Shown piece by piece: positions 23,701 through 35,342 of a stretch of DNA of 64,000 nt. This DNA comes from Tieghemiomyces parasiticus (taxonomy: Eukaryota > Kickxellomycota > Dimargaritomycetes > Dimargaritales > Dimargaritaceae). Location of the stretch: NCBI GenBank assembly GCA_027575765.1, contig JANBPT010000116.1, forward strand, positions 1-64,000. Direction: 5' to 3'. Under the pieces are notes generated by a model that saw nothing but the letters and a program-made list of their open reading frames with translations, had not been told where the DNA came from and did not search any database. Numbering within the stretch: the first letter of the stretch is position 1; each line of letters starts with the position of its first letter. A program made the position numbers and the translations under genes.

Positions 23701-25369
23701 CTGCTATGCAGTGTCCGCTCTACCTTGTGGGAGTCGCCGGAAGGTCGGCTGTATAACTAGTGTGGAAGGCATGCGGCCAGCCGATGCGAAATTCGGACAT
23801 CACCTACCCGCACAGACCCTGGTCGTGATACACTTACTCACTCATTCTCCGCAATCTCATCGGGCCCCATTACATAGAGAAGGCATGCACTAAGCAACTC
23901 CAACGAAGCCATTTAACTCTGTACGCCTTCCGTGGGTGTACCCATTCGTATGAAGTCAGAAGGAAATACTGAACCCGTGTAAACCTAACGAGAGGCAGGC
24001 ATTGCCAAACGATTGCTGCCAATCTCCTGGAACCGACATAATGGTACAAAGTAGGCCGGCAGGTAAGCCAGGTTATAGAGGCGGCGGTAGGGACAATAGT
24101 GTCGTGGCGATAAGTGGGTCGCACCGACCGGTCTATTTTCGGACCGGCTACCGGGCTGATGGGCTACGAGGGGGCTACAGACGGTGACGACCGTTGTATC
24201 CGCAGATAACAGCGATTACCGGCCTGTGTTACCACTACTCTCACTCCAAAAATGCGTTGTCGCCGGTGCGACAAGCTGAAGCAGGTGAAAAAAAGGAGTC
24301 GGTGAGAAAAGCAGGGGGTGGCGGCTTGGTAAGGAAGCTGGCATAGCCATAGAACAGGCAGTAGAAGGTCCGGGGGCGTATAAACGTGTGCAACGTGGAC
24401 TGCACCACTTTCTTTGCCCGGTCTGGCACCGACGGACAGAAAAAGAATGAGAGGCGTCAGACGGTCGACGCCACCTCGTTACGACACCCGCCTACTTCTA
24501 AATACCGCGGGGACACCCAGGCCAAAGTCCACGCCTGGTATCTTCAGGATGGACGCGCTGACCGCGTCATCCTCGCGAACGATGCGGGCCGCAGAAGCCA
24601 GGTCGGGCTATTGGCAGGGTTAAGGTGAAGGAGCTAAGGGCTACCATGAAACTGGGGCCAACATAGACGGCTTCCGCTTTTGGACCAACACGAGTCGAAT
24701 TCGTTTTTACGTGTCTTCCAGCGGGGCCGGTTTTGTTTGCTGTCCGCGCTCTCCGGTGGAGTGTACAAACCCACTTTTACCCAGGGATGGCCAATGTCGC
24801 CTCTGCCACTACCACCGCCCCACCCTTCCTACCCTCCACTTCCCTCGCTCGATGCCGGGAGGTGGAGAGAGGGAGGGACTGAGATTCCAATTGTCCCGCT
24901 AGATCATCTCCACTTAATGCGGGGTGTGTGAGACATGACCCCAAAATGGTGATAGTACAACATCCCCAGCTTGGGACCCACTGGCTCCTCCATCAGCTGC
25001 CCCACGGCGAACACTACCTCACTTTCCGTTTCTTCTTTTTAGACACTCACCCGCCCCCGCCCGCCCTCTCTGATTATTATAAATAAGGGATGGTTCCCCG
25101 GCCCCCTGGACCAACTTCATCAACCTACCCACCCATTCCAGCGTCCACCGACCCCCTCCCCCACTCTACGTGTTTCTCCTAGATCCATCCGATCTTGTCC
25201 TACTCGTCCTTGGCGCTATACCTCCCATTCTGCACCCTGAACTCCCGCCCACGCCTTATTGTCCCCAGTTTTACTCACCGTGCGTCTTACGAACCTCTGA
25301 GGTGCCTTAACCCTCCCCGCTTCTTCCTTCCAGTTACCCCCTCCCCACTCCTTTTCCTTCGTCACCACC
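17717..25369. other. Gene-poor region (7.7 kb) ending in the HSF promoter
   Basis: No recognisable protein is encoded here on either strand. The longest frame (19854-20513) has no motif and unbiased codons. Ten C occur at 19012-19021, ten G at 19754-19763 and nine G at 23235-23243. From about 24.8 kb the plus strand becomes C/T-rich, marking the HSF-type gene promoter. I found no tRNA-like fold around the few GTTCGA-type words. Confidence 0.5.
25078..25085 (+). promoter_or_regulatory. TATA box of the HSF-type gene
   Basis: TATAAATA lies 285 bases upstream of the ATG, in front of a long C/T-rich leader. Sequence and position fit a fungal TATA box. Confidence 0.55.
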
Positions 25370-27010
25370 ATGAAGAGTGTTCCTCCCTTTGTTGTCAAGC
25401 TGTACAAGTAAGTAATTCCCCAACACACAACCGGCCAATCCAACGTGTACTTAGGTTTGGACGCCACCTCCCCCCTTATACCTAGCCACAGCAGCCTAAC
25501 CCCCTTCATCCTACACTTCTACCCCTCCTTACCCTTCCTCCTTCACCATCACTCTAATCAGGATGCTTGATTGCGGGGACCACTACCCTCTAATAACCTG
25601 GGACAACCTGGGCGATGTTATCTCAGTGCGGAATCCTACCCAGTTCCAGGAACAGGTACTCCCACTCTACTACAAGACCGGCGATTTTCGCTCCTTCACC
25701 CGCCAACTCCACGTAAGTAACCCTCCGCAGTGGTATAGACCTATAGCTGTGTCACCCATAGACCCTCGTGCCTCGTTATCGGACTCTTCGCTCACCTCGT
25801 CACCTTGTATATTCACCGCGCCCCGCTAACTAGATCTACGGCTTTGAGCGCTTATCCGACGCTCGCAAGAGCCGCCGGGGCGGCAGCGACCAGCTCTGTC
25901 GATTCAGGCACCCCAGTTTCCTTCGTGGCCGCCACGATCTCCTACTCGAGGTGAAGCGTATCCCTCTCAAGTCAGTTGCAGAAAAGACCACCGTACGGAC
26001 CAGCCCACACAAGCCCTACCCGGCCTACGCCGACCACGAAAGCCGCCGGGCCATGGCCTACGCGAACACCTTCCCTCCCATGTCGATGATAAACCACAAT
26101 CCCTATGCATCCGCTGCCTACCCTGGCACGACCATGTCCGACCTGATTCCTAATAGTCACGTTTCGCTCAACTACTCCCCCTACTTAACCCATCCCCTAA
26201 ATTGTAAGTACTTCCTGGAACTGCGGTAAAGCTGTCGATCCGTCGAGCTCCATGATGGCGGCCGAGTCCACGGGCATCGCACCGGTCATCGGTCACGGCC
26301 AACACTCGCGCGTTCGGGAGTATCATGTAGCCTCCCCTGCTACCATACCACGCCTTCCCATCGAACATTCGCTCTAACTTCGTCCCTGTGATCCACTTAA
26401 ATTCTCTCTCCATCTTTGTGCATATCTAGCCGACCCGCTATCCACCGAGGCTCCGCTGTTTAGCTTTGCCGGATACCCGATGAACCACAACGCCGGTAGC
26501 TTTGCGGGCAACCATAACTACGTGCCTATGCCCTCTAGGTCTGGGGTTGGGTCCAAGGCACTCGGCTGGATATCGTCGAACGTACATACCCCCGAGCCCC
26601 CCAGCCAGCGAACCAGCCCGCGTCTGAGTTACTCTCCGGAGTACACTTTGAAATCCGCCCCGGCCGAACTCCCGTGGCCCGCATTTGACACCGCCTCTTT
26701 CACCCCCACACCGGAGTCCACTAGCTCCCCAGAATTCCAGCTTCCGCTGGCATCAGCTACAACGGGTTCCATGGCAGTGATGGCTTCAACGCCTGCCCTT
26801 GAAGCCGCCTGGATGGCTGCTTCGATGGCCCCCGTGTCCCCACCGGAATCTCTCGCAGCCGTCCCGCTGACTTCAGAGTTCGCCGTCTCCGCCGCCATGT
26901 TGGCCACACCCGGGCCGGAGGAATACCACCAATACTCCGTATATTCACACCTGTCTCCTGAACAGACCCGTGCTTCCCAGTCTTATTTATCAACGTTAGC
27001 ACAGGTCTAA
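25370..27010 (+). CDS. HSF-type DNA-binding transcription factor
   Basis: Four exons encode 379 residues: 25370-25407, 25562-25712, 25834-26203 and 26430-27010. All three donors are GTAAGT, and the start context is CACCATGAA. Residues 4 to about 110 form an HSF DNA-binding domain: PPFVVKLYKML, ITWDNLGDVISV, the recognition helix region FRSFTRQLHIYGFERL, and then FRHPSFLRGRHDLLLEVKR. The remainder is Pro/Ser/Ala/Tyr/Met-rich and disordered. I see no HR-A/B coiled coil, the trimerisation region of true heat shock factors. The protein may therefore be closer to fungal HSF-domain regulators such as Sfl1/Mga1/Skn7 than to Hsf1, although Skn7 has a receiver domain that is absent here. It should bind DNA in the nucleus; targets are unknown. 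Confidence 0.9.
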
Positions 27011-30000
27011 TATTTGATGACTGCATAGTATTCTCGGCAGGCCCACTAAGTTTATGCACTACTGAGATTTTTGACTGTTCGTTCCTTCGGACGCGTTACA
27101 CCATCTCCCCCTCCCCACTTTGTGAATTAACCCCATTTCCTCCCCCCCCCATCTGCTTGCTGGACAACTACCTCCAATCGACTGTCCACGAATGTATGAC
27201 GTAGCGGGTGGAGCGTTGCTGCTTTTCTCCTCCTCTCCACATTGCACTTGTAGTCCTATCCATCTCAAGAATTTTATTTTCACCTCCGTTTCGTGCCCTT
27301 GCTCGTTTTCTATCTTGTCTCTTGATCTTATCTATCGTATTCTCAGGTTATATTACATGTCTTTCGTAGCCTCAGTTCCCTTCCATCCTCGTATCCAAGG
27401 CTTTAGCACTCACTTCCTGTCATATTGTCCATATTTATTTGTAATACAACCTTTTTCTTATACTACCAATGTACCAATAATCAGCGGATGCATGTTTTAG
27501 AGGAGACTGGGTCCCTCAATAGCCTCAGAAAAATCCCGCCCCCCCCCTGGCTACGTTTAGTCGGTCCTGCTACGCCCGTTTATCCTGGGCCGCTTCTCTA
27601 GCAGACATTTTTTTCGACTTTCCTTGTTCGGCGCATGTCACTCATTCCGGTAAGTAGGCGACGGCAAGTATTTCTAATTTATGCCACCGCCGAGACTGTG
27701 ATAGGGGTAGTGTGGGCAGGATAACCCCCACAAAAATATAAATCAACATGAATGGGGTTAGGTAGTGGATAATATTGAATTCACAACTGGGAAATCCCCG
27801 CGTGGGTACAGATATATGGACGGGACACCATTCGGGACGCTATTGGTTCTCTAGAAAGCATCGTCTATTAAACATCTAAAAGGGACTCAATCGTAATAGT
27901 TTGAGGCGGTGGAGGGTTGGATTGAGAAGGAGAGACGGGGATACTTCGTGGACCCAGTGCCTCCCCCCATTTGCTTGACCGTACTGAGTTTGATTGAGGT
28001 CCAATTTAAAATTATGTGTCGCGCCTTTTGGTTTTTCCCCCTGGACTTGGTAAAGACGCTGTCGATCCAATCTGTCGTTTACCATTCGGCTATATTAGAA
28101 ACGGCAATAGCTTCCATAAACATATGTTGAGACAGAAGGGGGCAACGAACTGGTTCACACCGGTCTTTGCGCCCTGCGTAACACAGCCAGCACCCTTTTA
28201 CCCATCCAATCCTACTATGCCTTGGGTTACTCTCGTCTGAGAACTAGTTCCTGGTCCTAAGGGAAATAGGAGAGTTGCGAAAAGGCTTGTACAACGGAAA
28301 CATGACCGTCCTCAAGCTTCTTCCGACATCGGTCGGACACCAAGTGGACATCAGTCTGCGTTCATCCTCTGGCTACCGGGAGATAGTGGATCTAGTCTTG
28401 GACAGTGAAATGGAAGGGGGTGATCGATATGTAGTAGGGGAGGGGCTTCAATCGTGACTAATCTCGATTGATTTTGGACAACTCTGCCGTTGGGCGAGGA
28501 TGAGTTTATAGCAATGGACAGAAAGACGCCTCCTCCTCCCACACTTGTTGGATAACCTATTAGATAATGGAAACGACAGACGGACAATGTCTACCAAAAG
28601 GCATTACGCCACCCGGCCCCCTGCCGCTGTTTCCCACTCCCGCTGCAGTTTTACACGATACCGAAAAAATAAAACTTCGCCGCTGCGGGCAAAATGGAGA
28701 GATCAGAGATGGGAAGGCGGAGTGTCGGGAGTAGCTAAGTGAAGTGGAAGAAGTAACATACAAGTTACCGACCCAGGCGTCAGTGACAGATCTACATGGC
28801 CCGGGCTGCGCCATTGGGTGTAATTTGGCTGAATTTGGATGCTGGCTTGGATATTTCAGCAGGCTGGTGTCCAGGGCGCAACGTTTAGCAATAAGAGGAA
28901 GGAAGTGAAGTATTCGAAACCTACATGCTATATCGAGACCAGAATCGCCCCCCCCTTCTTTTCCCTGCGCACCATTTTAATCTTCCTATACCTCAACCAT
29001 ATGAGCATAACTTAATAGCACCTAGGCGGATAACATAACGTCTGGTCGTTCTTCCCTTCATAGTCCGAATGCACCACGATGCACACTCCTACCCTTGGGA
29101 GCTAGTTTCTGCGTCGGCCCGCCGCAGCGGTGACACCAGCGGATAGGAGGTACGGTGTAACACCCAGACTCAAACTAGTAGCCATTTAGGGAAGTTGACA
29201 ACGGGTGCGAAGGTCACTGTGGCGTGCCCGGTCCGATCCTACTTCTTGAAGACTCGTCAGGGGGCCGTGCTCGGCGGAAATAGGGTTTGGTTGTAACTAT
29301 TCCCCATTTTCTCGAAACCTTAAGATGCAGGTCCCGATGCCCTTATTGGGATGGTAGGTGTTTAGATACATTGGAGGTTGCTACGTCCGAAACGTTGCCA
29401 GGTGGAATTGGTCTTCACATGGTACGCAACGCACGGCAATGTAAAGCGGCGCCGATAGGGAAGGGGATGGAGGCACGATGCCTAGGATAAGGATGGCCGA
29501 CGGGTACAGAGCGCGCTCGACAACCGATTTGAGGGTGAGAATCTTTTTATTTCGTCCACTCTACTTGCCGACTTTGGTAATGGTGGCGGCGTTTGTTGTG
29601 GTTCACAGTCAGCCCCACGGTAGGAGTGACAGACCGCCTTTACCCAAGGGGCCTATGTGGACACTTTGGCCGATGGACTGGGCGGGGCAGAAACTGGTTA
29701 GCCGGGTAGGCGTCCCCCTCTTTCGCTTATCCTCGCCGTTACTTCCCGTGCCCCTGTGGAACCTCCCCTCCACCCCCCCCCCTGTAGGTGATTGAACGAT
29801 AAGGGGGACACGGTTTAAGGGAGGGAGCAGGAAGATGGTCGGGCATTGTCCGCGCTATTTTAACTGCCCAGGTTTACAATCAACCGAACCGGTTCGATCC
29901 TAATAGTGGGAAAGCATCGCAATTTAGCCGTATTGGCTACACGTCGGCTTGCCGCTTGGTCGATGCACCGTGGCGAAGGCGTCGGGCAAAACTCAGGGAC

Positions 30001-31394
30001 TGCGTATCGGATTTCACTTGGCACGGATCCGCCCGTGTTCATTGCAGGACAACTCTGCTGCCTGCGGTATGGTCTTTATGCGATGCTGGGGTGCGATACA
30101 TATCCCTCGAACGGCACCAAACTCGGCCTTAGAATGGATGCCGGGCATTAGACCTTACCTCCCCCATGGGCATGGATGCGACGTCCTTACCCGACAGACA
30201 CGAGGGCGCTGGTCAGCTATGTCCCGTGGCTACCCCACCTCATTCCCAGCCACCGCCTTTCCTAGCCGATATGCAGGCGTTATTGTTTATCGCCTATGTA
30301 AGGCTCAGCAGGCCAGCTAGCCATCATGGTCATGTCAAAAGCTTTGATGTCGTTGTCGACGTCCGTTAGGAGCATTAGACCATTATGGCGACTTGTCCAC
30401 CTCGGACCGGAAGTGAAGCACGACCGCTCGCGGACCGCCTATACTCATCTGTCTAGTAAATAATTATCCGCGTGAGTTGACGAGGTCAGGCGGGAGTTAC
30501 GATGACAGTGGCATCAAACGTCCATCACGCTTTATGTGGCCCCAAGGCGGATCAACTCGGCTTTGATGTCGATTGTCATGTCTATCGCCGTCCGCATTCC
30601 CCCCCTGGGCCATTGGCATGTGATAAACCCATCCTATCGGCAACGTGGCCGACGTAAATAGGAAGCAGACAGCGCCGGGTAGAAGCGATGCAGCGTTACG
30701 CTGTCAGGGATCGGCCTGGTGTGACCCGACCGCCACCCGGCGGCGTCGCTGGCTTGCTGCTGTCCACTGCCACTACGCTGTACAGGCCGGCGTCACCACC
30801 TCTGTACCCATAAATACGCCACCCCTTTTCACAACCATCCACCCATCCGCGTCCGTTGGGTCAGGCGGGCTGTACTCCAGAAAACCGCCCGGATTCACCC
30901 GCCACTGATGGCCCGGGGGCCATATTGAAGAGCGCTAACGGGATTGGCAGGGAATTGTTGACAGTAATATGCTACGGCTAGGCACCATGCTGTAGCGGGT
31001 TCAATACGGCCAATCCACAAGATATACACAAGGAAACCCGAATTGTTTTGGTTTGTGTGTCATTGTGAACGACAAATCAAACAAATAAGACGAACGGCGA
31101 ACGGACATGGGCCACCAGTGTAGTCGCGGGCAATATGCAAATTAACAATGAGGGTACCTATTTACTGATGGTTGTGATTATCGGGCACATGAGGCGCAGG
31201 GCGGCGAGCCGTATGTAGCTCACGGTCTACCAAGGTGGAAGTCCTAGCTGATTTGTGATTATGGATGTGGGGGGGGGGGAAAGTAAAGGTGGGCCGGGAG
31301 CCGCTGGGGTATGGCGGGATCAGCAAGCCTGCTGTGGGCGGACACCTGCTAGGTACATCGGCTGCGAGCGCGGGTAGAGGCGTGTCAACTCAGC
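27011..31394. other. Gene-poor region (4.4 kb)
   Basis: The first 500 bases are a T-rich 3' flank of the HSF-type gene. The rest has even composition with only short frames on both strands. C runs lie at 27539-27547, 28948-28955 and 29773-29782, and eleven G at 31269-31279. No gene recognised. Confidence 0.5.
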
Positions 31395-31910
31395 TCAGAC
31401 GTCTCGGCGGGGCTTCTTGGCCTGGTGTTCAGGGTCTGAGTTATGATCGGACTGCGGACTGTCTGGGGACTGGGAATGGCTCCGCGTATCCACGGCCCCG
31501 GTCAGGATGGCCACGTCGAGAAAGTCGCCAATGACCAGTCGGCAGTCGGCGAGGGTGAGCTTGTCGCTGGGCGAGACTGCGCCGTTAACCACGGTGCCCA
31601 GGGGCTTCTCACTGTACTGATTCAACAGCGGGTTAGGGTATACAAGGTGAAACCGGAGGGTGGCGGTCGGGCTGCGGGCCTCCTTGACCACCTCCTGGAT
31701 CAGCGAGGCGATCTCCTTGAGGGTGGCGTCGCGCCAGGTGTAAACCTGAAGCTCATTGGGTAGATTCTGGCGGCGGGCATTGTACTTGGACAGGGCGTTG
31801 TTCGACCCGAAGTTGTAAAAGATTCTTAACAGGAACGGGGTCGAGCGCTCACGGTTCACGGCGCTCTGAAGGAACGCGTTATCGTCGTATTGTTTAGCGT
31901 TGGCGGCCAT
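31395..31910 (-). CDS. SAP18: SAP18-like subunit of the Sin3/ASAP complex
   Basis: Single exon, 171 residues from an ATG in context TCTCCATGGCC at 31910; a longer frame to 32033 has a hydrophobic, leader-like extension that is probably 5' untranslated. The core (about residues 17-140) matches SAP18. It starts with NRERSTPFLLRIFYNFG, then LPNELQVYTWRDATLKEIASLIQEV, then LRFHLVYPN, and ends with the GDFLDVAI strand. SAP18 has a ubiquitin-like fold. It works in the nucleus with Sin3 histone deacetylase complexes and in the ASAP/PSAP splicing complexes. The tail is Ser/Asp-rich and ends in a KKPRR nuclear localisation-like motif. The gene is absent from Saccharomyces to my knowledge. Confidence 0.93.
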   Translation of the reverse strand: MAANAKQYDDNAFLQSAVNRERSTPFLLRIFYNFGSNNALSKYNARRQNLPNELQVYTWRDATLKEIASLIQEVVKEARSPTATLRFHLVYPNPLLNQYSEKPLGTVVNGAVSPSDKLTLADCRLVIGDFLDVAILTGAVDTRSHSQSPDSPQSDHNSDPEHQAKKPRRDV

Positions 31911-32838
31911 GGAGAATAGTTCGGGAGTGTAAACTGCGATAGGCAGGGCGAATGTGAAGGGGGCCACAACTGGAAGTAGATGCGGTAAATTGGGACGGGG
32001 TAAAGCAAATGGGTTCAAGTTGGCGGCATGCAAGTAAGTAAGGAGCTAGCAAGGTGTCGAGGTGTTATGCATAGATAGAGAAACTAGTGGGCGCCAGTCG
32101 CGTCGCGGGTTGGTCATGGTCGTCTCACTGCCCAGTTTTTTTTCTGGAGCACAAGTACGTGCGGTCGGCAGAGGTGACAAGCAACGAAAAGGAACAGAGT
32201 GGAAAAACAGAAGGCCGAGACCTCAAAGCGCCTAAAAATATGCACAACAAACTGATAAGCAGAGGGGGGAGGACAGGGTAAGCACAGGCAGATGGCCCCC
32301 GTGACATCCATTGGCTGGAGAACACCAGTGGAAGCTATGACGTGGGGTACTGGTTGTGGGTGAACGATAATCGCCAACACAGCTTCAACCACACTATACA
32401 CTTGCGATGGAAGCAGGGCAATTTCATCTGACGGCACGGCCGGAAGGCCAAGCGGCGTTGCTACCTGGCAGCGCCGGTAAGTGCGGGCGGTTATAAAGCA
32501 TATGATCAGCGACCCGATATCACGTTGCCCAAGCATGGTGATTAGATATAACGGTGGTGAGCCCATAGGGCCTATACAACAGCACAGTGCGTCCGCAAAA
32601 ACTCTCCTCAATACAAGGCTGGCTCGACATCTGTGGCCGCGCTGGTGAAACTAAAGAATTGGTGAATATATTCCGGTCCCAATAGTCGAACATAAAGGAT
32701 CGCACCCAAACGTCCAGCCAACTTACGACTACGCTGGAACCCCCCCCTCCCTCTCTCTCAGAGACAAGCCGCCAGACGCCGAGACCAGCTAGTCTTCCCG
32801 GTTATGTTTGGCATCATTGAGCAGCCAAGGCTAAGCGT
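31911..32838. other. Intergenic between SAP18 and small membrane protein gene
   Basis: About 930 bp containing the SAP18 5' region. A 165-codon minus-strand frame (32114-32611) has no motif and looks like chance. No gene recognised. Confidence 0.4.
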
Positions 32839-33507
32839 TTATTGAGGCTTATCGGTCCCTGTTTGAGGTTTCGCTCGCGCCTCAGCCTCCTCCTGCCAGG
32901 GTTGTACGATTTTAGCAAGCAGTTCCGCTTCGGATTCTTCATTGAGGCTAGTACTTTTGGGACGGTTCACGTAGGGGATATCGGCCATATCGTCGAGGTG
33001 TCGGTAAGCGTCCGGCCCGTAGTCTAAATCGCAAATAAACCGCCGAGCGTAGGGGATTGAATGGGGGAATAAAAGTGGCGCAAACAGGGTGGCCATGGAG
33101 TCAGAATTAGGTTGCTGCGGCGTCCATGGCTATATCCACTGATCGGTTTATCAGGCAACAGGTCCGGGGGGGGACCCCCCCTCCTGAGCGGTCACGGAGC
33201 GAATCGTGGTTTAGAGTTGAGAGCCAAACTGGGGCCCGCAGGCCATGGAAAATATACTTACGGCGTTTGTAGAGGTCGTAGCTGGTACCTGTAAATACTG
33301 GGATGCCGATCATAATGTAGAGCCAGCTGGTGGTGTAGGATTGATCGTGCGGGTGAGCGGTAGAAGACAGTGTGATGAGTTGAGCGAGAAAAGGGTATTC
33401 GGGAGGCGGTCAAGGTGGCCATGTCGGTACAGCGTGGCCACCTGGGACCGGCCGACTTACTTGCGCTGGCGCGGCGACAGAGTGCGGAAGGTGATACGGG
33501 ACTGCAT
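32839..33507 (-). CDS. Small single-span membrane protein, three exons, unknown function
   Basis: Spliced from 33461-33507, 33262-33326 and 32839-33023, with GTAAGT donors and phases that fit exactly, giving 98 residues. The N-terminus is short and basic (MQSRITFRTLSPRQRN). One hydrophobic span follows at about residues 17-29 (WLYIMIGIPVFTG), then a basic turn, YDLYKRHYGPDAYRHLDDM, and an acidic helical C-terminal half (SLNEESEAELLAKIVQPWQEEAEARA). This is the pattern of small inner-mitochondrial-membrane assembly or subunit proteins, with a positive N-terminus and a soluble domain. I cannot assign a family. The gene would be missed by single-frame searches because every exon is short. Confidence 0.68.
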
Positions 33508-34036
33508 CGTGGGCCCGTTACAAATGGGTAAGCTGGGGCGTTGATAATGAGACCGGGGACCGGGTTGGAAGGGGAAAGCGGTTGGTCGGGTGTGACCGAC
33601 GGGTTGGGCAGCTCGAAACGATTCAGTCAGGATGTGGTAAGCAGCCTAATGGGAAGAATTAGCAAGTCAGGCTAGGTATCAATGGGGAGAGGTACGCAAT
33701 GTCCAAGTCCAAGCCTAGAGGATTCTAGTAGGCTGCCCAAGCCGGGTGGTGGGATGGAAGAGAACGAGCACCGGTTGGCCTGGGACGGGGGGAGAAAAAA
33801 AAAGTACAAGGCCGCTACCTTCGTCCGTCCCTTTCCCTAAAATTCCTGGTAACGCCATTGGGGTTTGCAAAGACGGGGTTTTAGGTGGCTCGCATGCTTC
33901 CGCCCTCTCATCCCAATTGCCAACTGTCTTTTATGGTATTTGATTGTTTTCCGGCTTAATTCCGTTCGGTTTACCAACCCAGTCCGGTATACTGCTCCAC
34001 GTGAATTCACTGTCCTTCACGTTTCCCTTGCCCACC
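33508..34036. other. Divergent promoter region
   Basis: This 530 bp separates the divergent starts of the small membrane protein and the RBM42-like gene. Nine A occur around 33788. No gene is seen. Confidence 0.4.
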
Positions 34037-34714
34037 ATGGCTGACCCGAACAAGTCTACATATGACCCGGCGGCCTACTTGGCAGAGCACAACTACGACC
34101 CCAATGCTGCCTACAACTATGACCCCAATGCTGCCTACTACTACGGCGCCTACCAGAACACGTCCGCCGACCACCTGGCGGCTTACTACGCCTCGGCGGC
34201 TGGTCCTGCCGTCCCGGCGCACCACCCCTCCGTCGCCGCCCCCACCATCGGACCCGTCCTATCGTCGGGCCACGTGGGTCCGTCGGATGCAAAGGCGTCC
34301 GAGGCACCCGTTGGAGGCAAGAAGGCCAAGAAGCGGAAGGCGCTACGAGCGGCTGGGGGTGAGCTATGGGAGGATAACACACTGGACGAGTGGGACACGA
34401 ATGACTTCCGCCTGTTTGCCGGTGACCTGGGTAACGAGGTGACGGACGAGCTACTCACCCGGGTATTTGGCAAGTACCCATCGTTCCTCAAAGCCCGCGT
34501 GGTGCGTGATAAGAAAACCGACAAGTCACGCGGGTACGGCTTCATCAGCTTCCGAGACCCCAACGACTTTTCCAAGGCCTGGCGAGAAATGAATGGCAAG
34601 TATGTTGGTAACCGTCCGATCAAGCTGCGTAAAAGCACGTGGAAAGAACGCAATGTCGACGCCAAGCGGCTAAAGAAGGGCGACATTTTGCTTCTACCGG
34701 CCCACCGCCAGTGA
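34037..34714 (+). CDS. RBM42-like RRM RNA-binding protein
   Basis: Single exon, 225 residues from ATG 34037 (CCCACCATGGCT). Residues 15-60 are Tyr/Ala/Asn-rich and include a direct repeat of YDPNAAY. Low-complexity sequence follows, then a basic KKAKKRKALRAA patch. One RRM (about 124-205) starts from DFRLFAGDLGNEV (RNP2 LFAGDL), has SRGYGFISF as RNP1 and ends KLRKSTWKERN. The motif order, including NTLDEWDTNDFRLFAGDLG just before the RRM, is diagnostic of the RBM42 family, which binds RNA 3' ends and associates with spliceosomal and stress-granule proteins. Length is shorter than animal RBM42, as in other fungi and plants. Confidence 0.9.
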   Translation: MADPNKSTYDPAAYLAEHNYDPNAAYNYDPNAAYYYGAYQNTSADHLAAYYASAAGPAVPAHHPSVAAPTIGPVLSSGHVGPSDAKASEAPVGGKKAKKRKALRAAGGELWEDNTLDEWDTNDFRLFAGDLGNEVTDELLTRVFGKYPSFLKARVVRDKKTDKSRGYGFISFRDPNDFSKAWREMNGKYVGNRPIKLRKSTWKERNVDAKRLKKGDILLLPAHRQ

Positions 34715-34938
34715 CCGAGAGAAGAGCCGGTTAAGGAAGGAACCTGTTATCAACTACACGCCTGTTTCATTTCGGCAAGGGCTCAACAACGCCCCAAGCA
34801 AGGTTGGGGTTGTACTCTTTATGTTTAATCTATAAATACCGTGTAGAGTACAATGGACCCAGCCTCATACAAGTCAACTGACTTGTGGGTTGGACGCACT
34901 GAGAGCGGGGATTCCAGCGCCCAGCGTTGCGATAAAGC

Positions 34939-35342
34939 CTACTCCTGTTTGGCGGCGGCGGCAGCAATGGCCTTTTGGCGTTCCTCCTTGAGAAGGGGCT
35001 CACCCTCGCGGCTGAGGAAGAAGTCCCACCGGTTCTGTTGGAGTGGTAAGCGGTGGTATGGTAGGAGGGGATCGGGGGTCAGTCTACGTTGATAAGGAGT
35101 CGAGGGGGGGGGCTAATTGCCTGGCCTGCATAACCTCAGGGCGACGTGCACGGGTGGCGGCTAGGACTTACCGTGGTTTTGGCGGTCACGAAGTAGCCAA
35201 TGACAGGAATGGCGATGTACACCAGAAGGCCAAGGCGGGTATTGCGTGCCGTGGGCCGGAAGTTGAGGTGCTGCGCCTCACGCATCTCGACCCATTTCTC
35301 GATGGCGGGATCGTGCTTGAGAAGTTCGGGACCGGAACCCAT
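34939..35342 (-). CDS. NDUFB4/B15-like subunit of mitochondrial complex I
   Basis: Two exons (35172-35342 and 34939-35034; intron 137 nt, donor GTAAGT) encode 88 residues. The start is MGSGPELLKHDPAIEKW, and the DPAIEKW, RxTxRNxRxGLL pattern is characteristic of the NADH:ubiquinone oxidoreductase B15 subunit. One membrane span (about 42-54, GLLVYIAIPVIGYFV) is followed by NRWDFFLSREGEPLL and an Ala/Lys/Gln-rich tail. The protein is an accessory subunit of the distal membrane arm in the inner mitochondrial membrane. Presence implies a proton-pumping complex I, unlike Saccharomyces. It is divergent from RPF1, with a 642 bp shared upstream region. Confidence 0.88.

Noticed and set aside
32114..32611. 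165-codon minus-strand frame with many hydrophobic residues.
   Set aside because: No membrane topology or motif makes sense, and the region is otherwise ordinary intergenic DNA.
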